A stretch of DNA of 64,000 nucleotides from the NCBI RefSeq assembly GCF_002261265.1, contig NZ_NEVK01000008.1:248001-312000 (forward strand), in the 5' to 3' direction. Made by a program: the position numbers and the translations under genes. Under the pieces are notes generated by a model that was not told the origin of the DNA, made no database searches, and saw only the letters and a list, made by a program, of their open reading frames with translations. This DNA comes from Bordetella genomosp. 7. Its GTDB lineage: Bacteria > Pseudomonadota > Gammaproteobacteria > Burkholderiales > Burkholderiaceae_B. Positions 7,784-16,549 of this stretch are shown piece after piece (the stretch's first letter is position 1; the number at the start of each line of letters is the position of its first letter).

Positions 7784-8944
7784 TCAGGCGCCGGCCGGGC
7801 GAGCGCCCTGGCGCTTGGCGCTCTTGGGACGCGTGCGCTGGGCCGGGATCTTGCCCGCCTTGATGTCTTCGTACCAGACGTCATGGTGCTCGCGGGCCCA
7901 GGTCTCGTCAACGTAGCCGGTTTTCATGGCCTTGTAGGCGCCCTGCATGCCTATCGTGCCCAGGTAGATGTGGCCCATGATCATGCACATCATCAGGATG
8001 ACCGACACGGCATGCACCATGTGGGCGATCTGCATGTTGCCACGGGTGTACACCAGGCTGCCCGGAATCACGCGATCAAGGAACAGGCCCGAGGCCACGA
8101 CGATGATGCCCAGCGCCAGCATACCGAACCAGAACATCAGCTTCTCGCCCGCGTTGAAGCGCCCGGCCGGCACGTGCTGCGACCGCAGCAGGCCGCCGCC
8201 CTTGCGCAGCCACGTCCAGTCGTAGCGGCGGAATATGTTGTCTTTGACGAAGGTAAGCAGCACCACCGCCAGCGACACCGCAAACACCGGTCCGACAAAG
8301 TTGTGCACCGTCTTGAGCACCCACGTCAGCCAGCCGAACAAGGCGCTGCCCATCCAGGGCAGCATGATGTGCCTGCCAAAGGCCATGACGATGCCGGACA
8401 ACGCCAGGATGACGAATGCCGCCGCATTGACCCAGTGGGCCGCCCGCTCGAAGTAGGTAAAGCGCTCGATCTTGCGGCCGGTCTCGGCCTCGCGCAGCTT
8501 GATGGAGCCCTTGGCCAGGTAGAACAGCAGGATCGCCACCAGGGCGATCAGCAGCAACCCGCCGCCATAGGGAATGATCCAGTGATTGCGCACCTGGCGC
8601 CAGGCCTCGCCCGCGTTGGTGTACAGCGACCCGGGATACTGCACGAAGCGCTGGATCAGCACGCCGGCTTCCGGGGCCTGCGTGCGCGGCAGGCTGCTGT
8701 AGCCCGGCTCGCCGGAGTTGACCTGGCGCCACATGGGGGCATTGTTGCCGGGCTGTACCTGGGCACGCTGCGCGTTGGTCTGTTCGGCGTAGCCCGGCAG
8801 CTCGGCCGCGTCGGGCTTGACCTCGAAAATATTGGCGCTCTTGATGCCGCCCAGGCCGCCGTCGGCCGGCGCGGCAGTCTGTGCCGCCGCCGGCGCCGCC
8901 AGGGCCGCGCCGATCAGGATTGCCGCGAAGATTGACCGTACCAT
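7784..8944 (-). CDS. fdhC: formate dehydrogenase gamma subunit, cytochrome b556
   Basis: Membrane anchor that takes electrons from FdhB through two b hemes to the quinone pool. 386 aa: signal peptide 1-21, a periplasmic extension to about residue 120 rich in Pro/Gly/Asn, then about five membrane helices. Candidate heme histidines are in FERAAHWVNA, VHNFVG and MVHAVSVI. The long periplasmic N-terminal extension is absent from E. coli FdnI but typical of the beta/gamma-proteobacterial FDH3-type enzymes. Preceded by a GGAGG site. Confidence 0.93.
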   Translation of the reverse strand: MVRSIFAAILIGAALAAPAAAQTAAPADGGLGGIKSANIFEVKPDAAELPGYAEQTNAQRAQVQPGNNAPMWRQVNSGEPGYSSLPRTQAPEAGVLIQRFVQYPGSLYTNAGEAWRQVRNHWIIPYGGGLLLIALVAILLFYLAKGSIKLREAETGRKIERFTYFERAAHWVNAAAFVILALSGIVMAFGRHIMLPWMGSALFGWLTWVLKTVHNFVGPVFAVSLAVVLLTFVKDNIFRRYDWTWLRKGGGLLRSQHVPAGRFNAGEKLMFWFGMLALGIIVVASGLFLDRVIPGSLVYTRGNMQIAHMVHAVSVILMMCMIMGHIYLGTIGMQGAYKAMKTGYVDETWAREHHDVWYEDIKAGKIPAQRTRPKSAKRQGARPAGA

Positions 8945-8956
8945 GGCAGCCTCCGG

Positions 8957-9184
8957 TCAGTTGACTTTGTTGTACTCGTTCTGCCCGCGCTGCGTGCGCA
9001 GGTTGAGCTCACGCGACCAACTGGCTTTATCGCCGGGCTTCCAGCCCGGCGCGACGAAATTGCTTCCGGTTCCTGCATACAGGGGCTCGCCCGTATTGGT
9101 GCCGGAGCGCACTTCTTGCGAGGGTTCGGAACACGCCGCCAGCGCCAGTGCCAGCAGCCCTGCGTAGGCTATGCGCGTCATCAT
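8957..9184 (-). CDS. small lipoprotein encoded between fdhB and fdhC
   Basis: 75 aa from an ATG at 9182-9184 that overlaps the fdhB stop (ATGA). A signal peptide ends in the lipobox LAAC at about residues 15-18, so the mature product is a 58-residue lipid-anchored periplasmic protein. The mature sequence is polar, with NTGEPLYAGTGSNFVAPGW and a charged C terminus (LRTQRGQNEYNKVN). No cofactor-binding motif is seen. Its place between the beta and gamma genes suggests an assembly or docking factor for the formate dehydrogenase. No family was recognised. Confidence 0.82.
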   Translation of the reverse strand: MMTRIAYAGLLALALAACSEPSQEVRSGTNTGEPLYAGTGSNFVAPGWKPGDKASWSRELNLRTQRGQNEYNKVN

Positions 9185-9810
9185 GATTTGCCCTTTGCGT
9201 CTGCGGCGGGCGGCTGGCCCGCCTGTTGCGACCCATAGGCCGTGCCCCAGCCCCAGACTTCCGCGCCCTTGCCGCGCGTGACCACGCGGGTACGGAAGAT
9301 ATCCGCGACCACATCGCCATCGCCGGCCAGCAGCGCCTTGGTGGAACACATTTCGGCACAGGCGGGCAGCTTGCCCTCGGCCAGGCGGTTGCGTCCGTAC
9401 TTTTCGAATTCGGCTTCGCTGCCGTGCTCTTCGGGACCGCCCGCGCAGAAGGTGCACTTGTCCATCTTGCCGCGCACGCCGAAGGTGCCCTGCGAGGGGA
9501 ACTGCGGCGCGCCGAACGGACAGGCGTACGAGCAATAGCCGCAGCCGATGCAGGTGTCTTTGTTATGCAGCACCAGGCCTTCTTCGGTGTGGTAGAAGCA
9601 ATTGACCGGACACACCGCCATGCAGGGCGCGTCGCTGCAGTGCATACAGGCCACCGAGATCGATTTTTCGCCAGGCACGCCATCGTTCAGGGTGACCACG
9701 CGACGGCGGTTCACGCCCCATGGGATCTCGTGTTCGTTCTTGCAGGCGGTGACGCAGCTGTTGCATTCGATACAGCGTTCTGCATCACACACAAATTTCA
9801 TTCTTGCCAT
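9181..9810 (-). CDS. fdhB: formate dehydrogenase beta subunit, four 4Fe-4S clusters
   Basis: Electron-transfer subunit between the molybdopterin subunit and cytochrome b. 209 aa. Four ferredoxin-type cysteine groups are visible: CIECNSCVTAC, CMHCSDAPCMAVCP, CIGCGYCSYACP and a split C..C region (CTFC, CAEMC). The length is that of soluble FDH3-type beta subunits without the C-terminal membrane helix of E. coli FdnH. A strong GAGGAG site lies before the ATG, and its stop overlaps the small lipoprotein gene. Confidence 0.94.
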   Translation of the reverse strand: MARMKFVCDAERCIECNSCVTACKNEHEIPWGVNRRRVVTLNDGVPGEKSISVACMHCSDAPCMAVCPVNCFYHTEEGLVLHNKDTCIGCGYCSYACPFGAPQFPSQGTFGVRGKMDKCTFCAGGPEEHGSEAEFEKYGRNRLAEGKLPACAEMCSTKALLAGDGDVVADIFRTRVVTRGKGAEVWGWGTAYGSQQAGQPPAADAKGKS

Positions 9811-9821
9811 GACGCGTCTCC

Positions 9822-12788
9822 TCAGGCCTTCGCAATGTTGCAGATGGTGGTCTTGGTTTCCTGCATCATCGTCACAGAGTCATAACCATAGGTGGTGGCG
9901 GTATTGACCGCTTCGCCGCGCACCACGGGCGCCGCGCCTTCGGGGTAGCTCGACAGCAGGTCGGCCCCTTGCCAGTGGCCCGCGAAGTGAAACGGCATGA
10001 AGGCGGTATCCGGACCCACGCGCTCGGTAACCAGGGCCTGCACGTTCAGCCGCGCGCCAGTAGGCGTGCTGACCCACACGCGGTCGCCGTTGCGGATGCC
10101 CCGCTCTGCCGCCGCCTTGGGGTTGATTTCAACAAAGCTCTGTTGTTGCAGCTCGGCCAGCCACGGGTTGGAGCGCGTTTCGTCGCCACCGCCTTCGTAT
10201 TCGACCAGGCGGCCCGACGTGAGAATGATGGGGAACTTCTCGTAGAGCCGGTCGGCCACGTTCTTTTGCTGCAGCGATGTGTACAGCGTGGGCAGGCGCC
10301 AGAACGTCTTGAGGTCGTCGTGCGACGGATACTTGGCGACCAGGTCCGGCCGCGTGCCGTAGATGGGCTCGCGGTGCTGCGGAATGGGGTCGGGGAAGTT
10401 CCAGACCACGGCCCGCGCCTTGGCGTTGCCGAACGGATAGCACCCGTGGTTCTGCATCGTCACACGGATAATGCCGCCCGACGGGTCGGTTTTCCAGTTC
10501 TTGCCTTCGGCCGCCTTCTTTTCGGCGTCGGACAGTTCGTTCCACCATCCCAGCTTCTTGAGCAGGATATGGTCGAACTCGGGGTAGCCGGTGGTCAGGT
10601 CCGCGCCCAGCGAATGCGAGCCGTCTTCGGCCAGCAGGTTTTCGCCGTCGCGCTCTACGCCGAAGTTGGCGCGGAAGTTGCCGCCGCCGCGCATGACGTG
10701 CAGGCTGGTGTCGTACAGGTTGGCGGTGCCGGGATGCTTGAGTTCGGGGTTGCCCCAGCACGGCCAGGGCAGCCCGAAGTAATCGCCGGTAAGGTCATAG
10801 CCCGTTTCGGGGTCTTTGCCGCCCTTGGCGCGCAGGGTCTTGACGTCGAACACATGCATGTTGCGCATGTGCGCCTTCAGGCGCTCGGGGCTCTGACCCG
10901 TGTAGCCGATGGTCCAGACGCACCGGTTGATTTCACGCAGCACGTCTTCGATCACGGGCTCGTCCATGCCCTTGACCTTCTGCATTTTGTAGTTCTTGAC
11001 GAACTCTTGTCCGAAGCCCAGCTTTTCGGCCAGCTGGTACATGATCATGTGGTCGGTGCGGCTTTCCCACAGAGGCTCGATGACGCGCTCGCGCCATTGC
11101 AGCGAGCGGTTCGACGCGGTACAGGAGCCGCTGGTTTCGAACTGCGTGGCCGCCGGCAACAGATAGACCGCCCGGTTGGGGTTGAGGTCTTCGGGCTTGC
11201 CCGGCATGGCAGCCATGGCCGCGGTGGCCGACGGATACGGGTCGACCACCACCAGCAGGTCGAGCTTGTCCATGGCGCGCTTCATTTCGAGGCCGCGCGT
11301 CTGCGAGTTGGGCGCGTGCCCCCAGTAGAACACCGCGCGCAGGTTGGTGGGCTGGTCGATGACGTCGGGGTTCTCGAGCACGCCATCGATCCAGCGCGAC
11401 ACGGTGATGCCCGGCTTGGTCATCAGGTCGGGCGAGGCGTACCGGCTCTTGATCCATTCGTAGTCGACGCCCCACGCGTCGGCGAAGTGCTTCCACGAAC
11501 CTTCGGTCAGGCCATAGTAGCCAGGCAGGGAGTCCGGGTTGGGCCCCACGTCGGTGGCGCCTTGCACGTTGTCGTGGCCGCGGAAGATGTTGGCGCCACC
11601 GCCGGAACGGCCGATGTTGCCCAGCGCCAGTTGCAGGATGCACGAGGCGCGCACCATGGCGTTGCCGATACTGTGCTGCGTCTGTCCCATGCACCACACC
11701 ACGGTGCCCGGGCGGTTCTCGTGCAGCGCCTTGGCCACGCTGAACATGGTGGCTTCGTCAACGCCACAGGCCTCTTCGACTTTGTCGGGCGTCCACTTGG
11801 CCAGGACGTCGGCCTTGACCTTGTCCATGCCATAGACCCGCGCATCGATATAGGCCTGGTCTTCCCAGCCGTTCTTGAAGATGTGATACAGCAGGCCGAA
11901 CAGAAACGGGATGTCGGTGCCCGAGCGGATGCGCACGTATTGGTCGGCCTTGGCCGCCGTACGGGTAAAGCGCGGATCCACGACAATCATCTTGCAGCCC
12001 GATTCCTTGGCATGCAGCATGTGCAGCATGGAAACGGGGTGGGCTTCGGCGGCGTTGGACCCGATGTACATGGCGACCTTGGCATTCTGCATGTCGTTGT
12101 ACGAGTTGGTCATGGCGCCATAGCCCCACGTATTGGCCACGCCGGCCACCGTGGTCGAGTGGCAGATGCGAGCCTGGTGGTCGCAGTTGTTGCTGCCCCA
12201 ATAGCTGACGAACTTACGCAGCAGGTACGACTGCTCGTTGCTGTGCTTGGACGAGCCGATCCAGTAAATGGAATCCGGGCCGCTTTCCTTGCGCAGCTGC
12301 ATGAGCCGTTCTGAAATCTCGGTCAGGGCGGTGTCCCAACTGATGCGTTGGTACTTGCCGTTGACGAGCTTCATGGGATAGCGCAGGCGATGTTCGCCGT
12401 GGCCGTGCTCGCGCACGGCGGCGCCCTTGGCGCAGTGCGCGCCCAGGTTGATGGGCGAATCGAAGACGGGTTCCTGGCGCACCCACACGCCATTCTCGAC
12501 CACCGCGTCGATCGCACAGCCCACCGAACAGTGCGTACAAACGGTGCGATACACGCTGGTCTTGGTATTGCCGACCGGCACCTTGCGGTCTTCGGCGGCC
12601 CGCGCGGGCTTCACAAGGGCCAGCGGCGCGGCGGCCAGGCCGGCGCCCACGCCTATGCCCGAACGGCGCAGGAAGGTGCGGCGATCCATGGTGGGCAGCG
12701 CCTGCGACATGCCGCGGCGCAGGCTGTGCATGAATTGGGTTTCGGCCGCGGTATCCCGTGCGGCAGCGGTTTTTTTGGTAAGCAGCAT
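9822..12788 (-). CDS. fdhA: formate dehydrogenase alpha subunit, Tat-exported, cysteine type
   Basis: Catalytic subunit oxidising formate to CO2 at a bis-MGD Mo or W centre in the periplasm. 988 aa. A twin-arginine signal (DRRTFLRRSG, residues 35-44) precedes the [4Fe-4S] ligands C84, C87, C91 and C119. The metal ligand is C209 in RICHSTTVAG; the E. coli FdnG homologue has selenocysteine at this place, so no SECIS is needed. The C-terminal MGD-binding domain is recognisable (RLVEYEGGGDETRSNPWLAEL, VGPDTAFMPFHF). A GGAG site lies 6 bases before the ATG. Confidence 0.95.
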   Translation of the reverse strand: MLLTKKTAAARDTAAETQFMHSLRRGMSQALPTMDRRTFLRRSGIGVGAGLAAAPLALVKPARAAEDRKVPVGNTKTSVYRTVCTHCSVGCAIDAVVENGVWVRQEPVFDSPINLGAHCAKGAAVREHGHGEHRLRYPMKLVNGKYQRISWDTALTEISERLMQLRKESGPDSIYWIGSSKHSNEQSYLLRKFVSYWGSNNCDHQARICHSTTVAGVANTWGYGAMTNSYNDMQNAKVAMYIGSNAAEAHPVSMLHMLHAKESGCKMIVVDPRFTRTAAKADQYVRIRSGTDIPFLFGLLYHIFKNGWEDQAYIDARVYGMDKVKADVLAKWTPDKVEEACGVDEATMFSVAKALHENRPGTVVWCMGQTQHSIGNAMVRASCILQLALGNIGRSGGGANIFRGHDNVQGATDVGPNPDSLPGYYGLTEGSWKHFADAWGVDYEWIKSRYASPDLMTKPGITVSRWIDGVLENPDVIDQPTNLRAVFYWGHAPNSQTRGLEMKRAMDKLDLLVVVDPYPSATAAMAAMPGKPEDLNPNRAVYLLPAATQFETSGSCTASNRSLQWRERVIEPLWESRTDHMIMYQLAEKLGFGQEFVKNYKMQKVKGMDEPVIEDVLREINRCVWTIGYTGQSPERLKAHMRNMHVFDVKTLRAKGGKDPETGYDLTGDYFGLPWPCWGNPELKHPGTANLYDTSLHVMRGGGNFRANFGVERDGENLLAEDGSHSLGADLTTGYPEFDHILLKKLGWWNELSDAEKKAAEGKNWKTDPSGGIIRVTMQNHGCYPFGNAKARAVVWNFPDPIPQHREPIYGTRPDLVAKYPSHDDLKTFWRLPTLYTSLQQKNVADRLYEKFPIILTSGRLVEYEGGGDETRSNPWLAELQQQSFVEINPKAAAERGIRNGDRVWVSTPTGARLNVQALVTERVGPDTAFMPFHFAGHWQGADLLSSYPEGAAPVVRGEAVNTATTYGYDSVTMMQETKTTICNIAKA

Positions 12789-12799
12789 GCCGGACTCCG

Positions 12800-13006
12800 T
12801 CAGACGAGCGTGGTTTTGTAGTACCGCTTGACGTGTTCGCTTAAGCGATAGCCGCCGCCCCGCTCTGGCGGCGTAGGCGTGGCGGCCGCAGGTTGCGGCT
12901 GCGTAGCCGCTCCAGGCAGGGCGGCCGCGCCCGCTACGGCTGCGCCGGCCGTCGCGGCGCCAGCCAGAAACGCCCGGCGTGAGAGTCGTGGGGAGGTCTT
13001 GGACAT
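12800..13006 (-). CDS. formate dehydrogenase region Tat-signal mini-protein
   Basis: 68 aa. The start at 13006 is chosen because it follows GAGGAGAC and begins directly before a twin-arginine signal (LSRRAFLAGAATAG, residues about 8-21). The mature part ends YRLSEHVKRYYKTTLV, a conserved feature of the short FDH-linked Tat protein family (FdhX-like) found upstream of fdhA in Shewanella and relatives. Role is unproven; it may escort or anchor FdhA during export. First gene of the fdhX-fdhAB run; a candidate operator shared with tup lies about 25 bases upstream. Confidence 0.88.
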   Translation of the reverse strand: MSKTSPRLSRRAFLAGAATAGAAVAGAAALPGAATQPQPAAATPTPPERGGGYRLSEHVKRYYKTTLV

Positions 13007-13030
13007 GTCTGTCTCCTCTGGACCAGCGAG

Positions 13031-13050
13031 ATATGAAATGCTTTGCATAC
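13031..13050. promoter_or_regulatory. candidate operator upstream of the fdh structural genes
   Basis: Reads ATATGAAA-TGCT-TTGCATA-C and matches the tup intergenic element (5337-5356) at 16 of 20 positions, with both flanking blocks identical. It contains the palindrome ATGC-TTT-GCAT (13038-13048). It lies in the 112-base gap between the TorD-like gene and the Tat mini-protein gene. Probably a regulator-binding site near an internal promoter; not tested. Confidence 0.45.
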
Positions 13051-13118
13051 TGTACCCTGTACCTTGCCCTGGGGCAATTTCGCCGCCACGGATGCGAATT
13101 AAGAATCAGTGCGCTCGC

Positions 13119-13742
13119 TCAGGCGAGCATGTCGAAGCCCTGGGCCTCTACGTGCATGAAATCACGCGTGAAATCGGCTGCGTGCGCATAGAAGCGCGCC
13201 GCGGGATGCATCGTTATTGCATCGCACAAATCGCCAACCCATGGCTGAAGGTGCGCCCGGAAAAAAGCACTTTGCTGCGTCAGGTTGGCCACCGCGGCGT
13301 CCGGCCCGGTAATGAGCCAGCGCATGACTTCGCAAAGGTAGGCGACGTGGTCTTCGGTTTCCGGCATGGCGGGGTCGCGCTCCAGCCCCAGGGCGGCCAG
13401 GTCGTCGCGCAGCCGCACCAAGGGTTTTTCGTTCAGGAAGCCCGCCAGGTAATGCGAGCCGAACAGATAGATTTCCGGCTTGCCGACACCGCCGTACAGG
13501 GCGTCATATTCAGCCTGTATGGCAGCCGCGTCGAGGTCGCGCGCGGCCGCCGCCAGGGCGTTCCAGGACACTTCGAGCAGGCTGCCGGGCGTAGCCGGGG
13601 CGGCGTCGCGCAGGGTCGCCAGCAAGTCGGCGCCCGGCGCGGCGTAATAAAGGTGCGCAAGCAGGCCGTAGATTTCGCCGCGGGCGACGTCTTCGTCGAG
13701 CCCGGCGGAGGGCATGGCAACAGGCGGAGCGGAAGCGTTCAT
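13119..13742 (-). CDS. TorD/DmsD-family chaperone for formate dehydrogenase
   Basis: Redox-enzyme maturation protein expected to bind the FdhA Tat signal and aid cofactor loading. 207 aa, helical. Family segments: YGLLAHLYYAAPGADLLATLRD near the N terminus, then LLEVSWNALAAAARDLD, QAEYDALYGGVGKPEIYLFGSHYLAGFL (the conserved E-Y..LF motif) and EDHVAYLCEVMRWL. The ATG overlaps the stop of the polyferredoxin gene (ATGA). Encoded two genes before fdhA, as in other fdh clusters. Confidence 0.9.
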   Translation of the reverse strand: MNASAPPVAMPSAGLDEDVARGEIYGLLAHLYYAAPGADLLATLRDAAPATPGSLLEVSWNALAAAARDLDAAAIQAEYDALYGGVGKPEIYLFGSHYLAGFLNEKPLVRLRDDLAALGLERDPAMPETEDHVAYLCEVMRWLITGPDAAVANLTQQSAFFRAHLQPWVGDLCDAITMHPAARFYAHAADFTRDFMHVEAQGFDMLA

Positions 13743-15835
13743 AGGTCGGTGATCCGGACTTCGTCGGACGCTGAGTACAGGTCGATCACGCGGCAGTCGC
13801 CGCACATTTTCAGGCGCTCGAGCGCGGCGCCCTGGAACATGGCGTGGCCCTGCAGGCGCTGCAGCATGGCGCCTACGCCTTTTTGCGTGCCGAAGGCATT
13901 GCCGCAGCGCACGCAATGGAACGGCTGCGTTTCATTGAGCACCACAGCTTCTTTGCGACGCTCGGACAAGAGCAGGCGCGGCACCAGCCGGATCGCATTT
14001 TCGGGGCAGGTTTTTTCGCAAAGACCGCACTGAACGCAGTTCTTTTCTATGAATCGCAACTGCGGCAGCTGAGGGTTGTCTTGCAGCGCGTTGGCCGGAC
14101 AGGCGCTGACGCAGCTCATGCACAGGGTACAGGACTGGGCATCGACTGCAACCGCGCCAAAAGGCGCGCCCGTACCGGGAACGCCGGCAGGCAATTCGAT
14201 GGCTTCCGGCAAAGCGCCCGGTGCGTGGGCGATCAGATGGTCCAGCGCCAGGGCGAGTGTGGCGCGCTTTTCGGGCGCGGCCGCAAAACGCGCCGCCTGC
14301 GCAGGCCCGCCGGGAGCCTGCGGCGCCAGTTGCTGCAAATGCGCGTCCAGCGCGTCGGCCGTATCGGCGCGCAGCAAGTGCAGATGGCGGCCTTCGTAAC
14401 CCAATCCGTTGAGAATGGCCTGGGCGGATTCCATCTGGGCCTGCAGGGCGTCGAAATACTGCGGCGCCTCTTCGTCGGTGGCCAGCACGGCGACTTGCGC
14501 GGCGCCGTAGGCGATGGCGGAAAGCCACAGGTCGACGCCCAGGCTGGCGGTATGCCACAGCGCCACGGGAATGACGTTGGCCGGCACGCCGTGCGCCAGC
14601 TTGAGCTGAGCGGCGCGGCCCAGGGTTTCGATAAGCTGCTGGCCGTGCTGCTGGCTGTGCAGCAGCAACACCGCGTCGCGCCCGCCCGCCTGTGCATAGG
14701 TGGACAGCAGCGTACGCAGCTTGCGGGCCTGGTCGGGGTTGCGCGGGTAGCTGTACGACATGGCCCCCGACGGGCACACCGTCGTGCATGCGCCGCAGCC
14801 CGCACACAGGTGCGGATCCACGACGATCTGCTGGCGGCGCTTGTCGCTGCGTATGGCTTCTGCCGAACAGACATCCACACAGGCACTGCAGCCTACCGTC
14901 TCGTTGCGGCTATGGGCGCACAGCGACTGCTTGTAATCGAAAAACTTGGGCTTTTCGAATTCGCCCACCATGTCGCGCAACTTGAGCAGGACGGCGGGGT
15001 CGCGGCCATCCCACACAAAATAGCCCTGCGGCAGCTCATGGCGGCGCAACTGCGGCGTGGCGCCAAGGTCGAGCACCAGATCATATTGCTCGGTGAACTG
15101 GCGAGGCGGGCGCTGGAAATCGATGGCGCCTGCCACCGTACAGGACGCCACGCAGTCACGGTGCGCCTTGCACAGCGTGGTGTCGACTTGGTAGTCAAAA
15201 CCGATGGCGTTCTCGGGACAGGCAGTCAGGCATGCGTTGCAGCGGGTGCAAAGATCCAGGTCAATGGGGTTGTCCTGCGACCAGGTGAGCTCGAACGCCC
15301 CCAATCGGCCCTGCAACCGGTCGAGCCTGCCCGCCAATACGGGATAGCGGCGCGCCTGGGCGCCGCCATCGCGGCCCGCATTCTGCACGAACAATGTCAC
15401 CTGCAAGGCGTCATCGAGCAACGCCGCGGCCTGCTCGGCGCGGTCGAGCGGGCCGATGATCAGTAGGCGGCCGGCGCTTTGGTAGGTAACCGTGGGCACC
15501 GGGTCGGGGTCGGGCAAATGGGCAGCCGCCAGCAGGGCCGCCAGCTTGGGCATGGCCTGCGCGGCGTCGCGGCTCCAGCCGCCGGTTTCGCGGATGTTGA
15601 CAAACCGCACCGGCGCCACGGCGCCCTCGGTGGCGCGGCCCAGTTCGCCGAACAGGCGCTGTTCTTGCGTACAGGCCACCACAACGGGCCCCGCGCCGCG
15701 CACCGCCTGCTGGAAATCGCCCGCCTGGTTGCGGCACAGCAGGGAATGTGGCGCAAGGGGCTCGCCCAGCGCGCGGCCGAGCTCGTCGGGCGCCAGCGGC
15801 ATGGTGCGGTTGCAATCGCAGATCAGAGTGGTCAT
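13739..15835 (-). CDS. polyferredoxin-like 4Fe-4S protein of the fdh cluster
   Basis: 698 aa. Five ferredoxin-like cysteine groups are visible: CTRCNACLTACP (about 197), CSACVDVCS (about 320), CAGCGACTTVCP (about 345), CTLCMSCVSACP (about 575) and CVQCGLCEKTCP (about 610). The N terminus has a CDC pair and the C terminus a CVRCGNAFG..CGDC zinc-like knuckle. No signal peptide is seen, so it is cytoplasmic, on the side opposite the catalytic FDH subunits. A conserved partner of this FDH type; it may supply electrons or clusters in maturation. Reaction unknown. Confidence 0.85.
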   Translation of the reverse strand: MTTLICDCNRTMPLAPDELGRALGEPLAPHSLLCRNQAGDFQQAVRGAGPVVVACTQEQRLFGELGRATEGAVAPVRFVNIRETGGWSRDAAQAMPKLAALLAAAHLPDPDPVPTVTYQSAGRLLIIGPLDRAEQAAALLDDALQVTLFVQNAGRDGGAQARRYPVLAGRLDRLQGRLGAFELTWSQDNPIDLDLCTRCNACLTACPENAIGFDYQVDTTLCKAHRDCVASCTVAGAIDFQRPPRQFTEQYDLVLDLGATPQLRRHELPQGYFVWDGRDPAVLLKLRDMVGEFEKPKFFDYKQSLCAHSRNETVGCSACVDVCSAEAIRSDKRRQQIVVDPHLCAGCGACTTVCPSGAMSYSYPRNPDQARKLRTLLSTYAQAGGRDAVLLLHSQQHGQQLIETLGRAAQLKLAHGVPANVIPVALWHTASLGVDLWLSAIAYGAAQVAVLATDEEAPQYFDALQAQMESAQAILNGLGYEGRHLHLLRADTADALDAHLQQLAPQAPGGPAQAARFAAAPEKRATLALALDHLIAHAPGALPEAIELPAGVPGTGAPFGAVAVDAQSCTLCMSCVSACPANALQDNPQLPQLRFIEKNCVQCGLCEKTCPENAIRLVPRLLLSERRKEAVVLNETQPFHCVRCGNAFGTQKGVGAMLQRLQGHAMFQGAALERLKMCGDCRVIDLYSASDEVRITDL

Positions 15836-15874
15836 AGGTTCTGTTGCGTAAAGAAGTCGAGCCTGCCCGCGCGC

Positions 15875-16549
15875 TTACCGGTTGACATCCGGGTCGGCGC
15901 CGGCGGCCGGCCGGACAGGGCACTGTACCCCTTCTTCGACCGAACGCGAACCGGCCGGCGGTTCAGCGCCGCCTTGCACAGGGGCATCCGGCTCGGCCTG
16001 CGCGTCAGAAGGGCCTGCAGCGGGCTGCGTGTCTTGCGCGTCGGGGGGATCAGCGGCGGCTTGCCCGGCGCGCGACCCCGGCGCGGCATCGGCCTCGTCG
16101 TCGTCGAACATGGCCAGTGTGCGCGCGCTGGCCAGCCGACGCAACATCGACGCAGGCATGGGCTCCATGGCCGAATAATCGTCAATATAGACATCCAGCC
16201 CGTCCATGATGTTGAAGTGCGGGTCGGCGAACAGTTTCTTCAGGGCGGCGTTTTTGATTTCGGGCGCCACCTGCCCGGAAACGAACGGCGAGAAATCGGA
16301 ATCGGGCGTCAGGGCCCGCACGTCGTCGAGCGTCAGGGCCGGCGGCTCTTGGCGGGCGTCTGCCGGGCGCTGCTCCGGCGCCGTCGACACGCCAGGCGTG
16401 GCTTCGGCAGGGGCGGCCGGCTCAGCAGACGCGGCGTCTTGCGCCGGGTCGGCCGGCGCAGGCGCGTCGTGCTCGGACGTGCCTGCGCGCGCCTGTGCCT
16501 TGCGCCGCGCCCAGCGGCGCAGGAAACCGTCGTGCCCCGCGTCGTTCAT
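15875..16549 (-). CDS. DUF3306 domain protein
   Basis: 224 aa. The N terminus (DGFLRRWARRKAQARAG) and the core around residues 75-150 (LTLDDVRALTPDSDFSPFV, KNAALKKLFADPHFNIMDGLDVYIDDY) match DUF3306, a family found only near formate dehydrogenase genes. An Ala/Pro/Glu-rich linker and a similar acidic tail flank the core. The ATG overlaps the DUF3305 stop (ATGA), so the two are translationally coupled. The molecular role is not known; an FDH maturation role is inferred from synteny. Confidence 0.88.
   Translation of the reverse strand: MNDAGHDGFLRRWARRKAQARAGTSEHDAPAPADPAQDAASAEPAAPAEATPGVSTAPEQRPADARQEPPALTLDDVRALTPDSDFSPFVSGQVAPEIKNAALKKLFADPHFNIMDGLDVYIDDYSAMEPMPASMLRRLASARTLAMFDDDEADAAPGSRAGQAAADPPDAQDTQPAAGPSDAQAEPDAPVQGGAEPPAGSRSVEEGVQCPVRPAAGADPDVNR

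Noticed and set aside
12160-12165. Selenocysteine codon in fdhA
   Set aside because: The aligned residue is encoded as cysteine (C209 in RICHSTTVAG) and no in-frame TGA is present.
9969-12314. Long plus-strand open frame opposite fdhA
   Set aside because: Mirror frame of a high-GC coding gene; its product has no recognisable domain and fdhA is certain.
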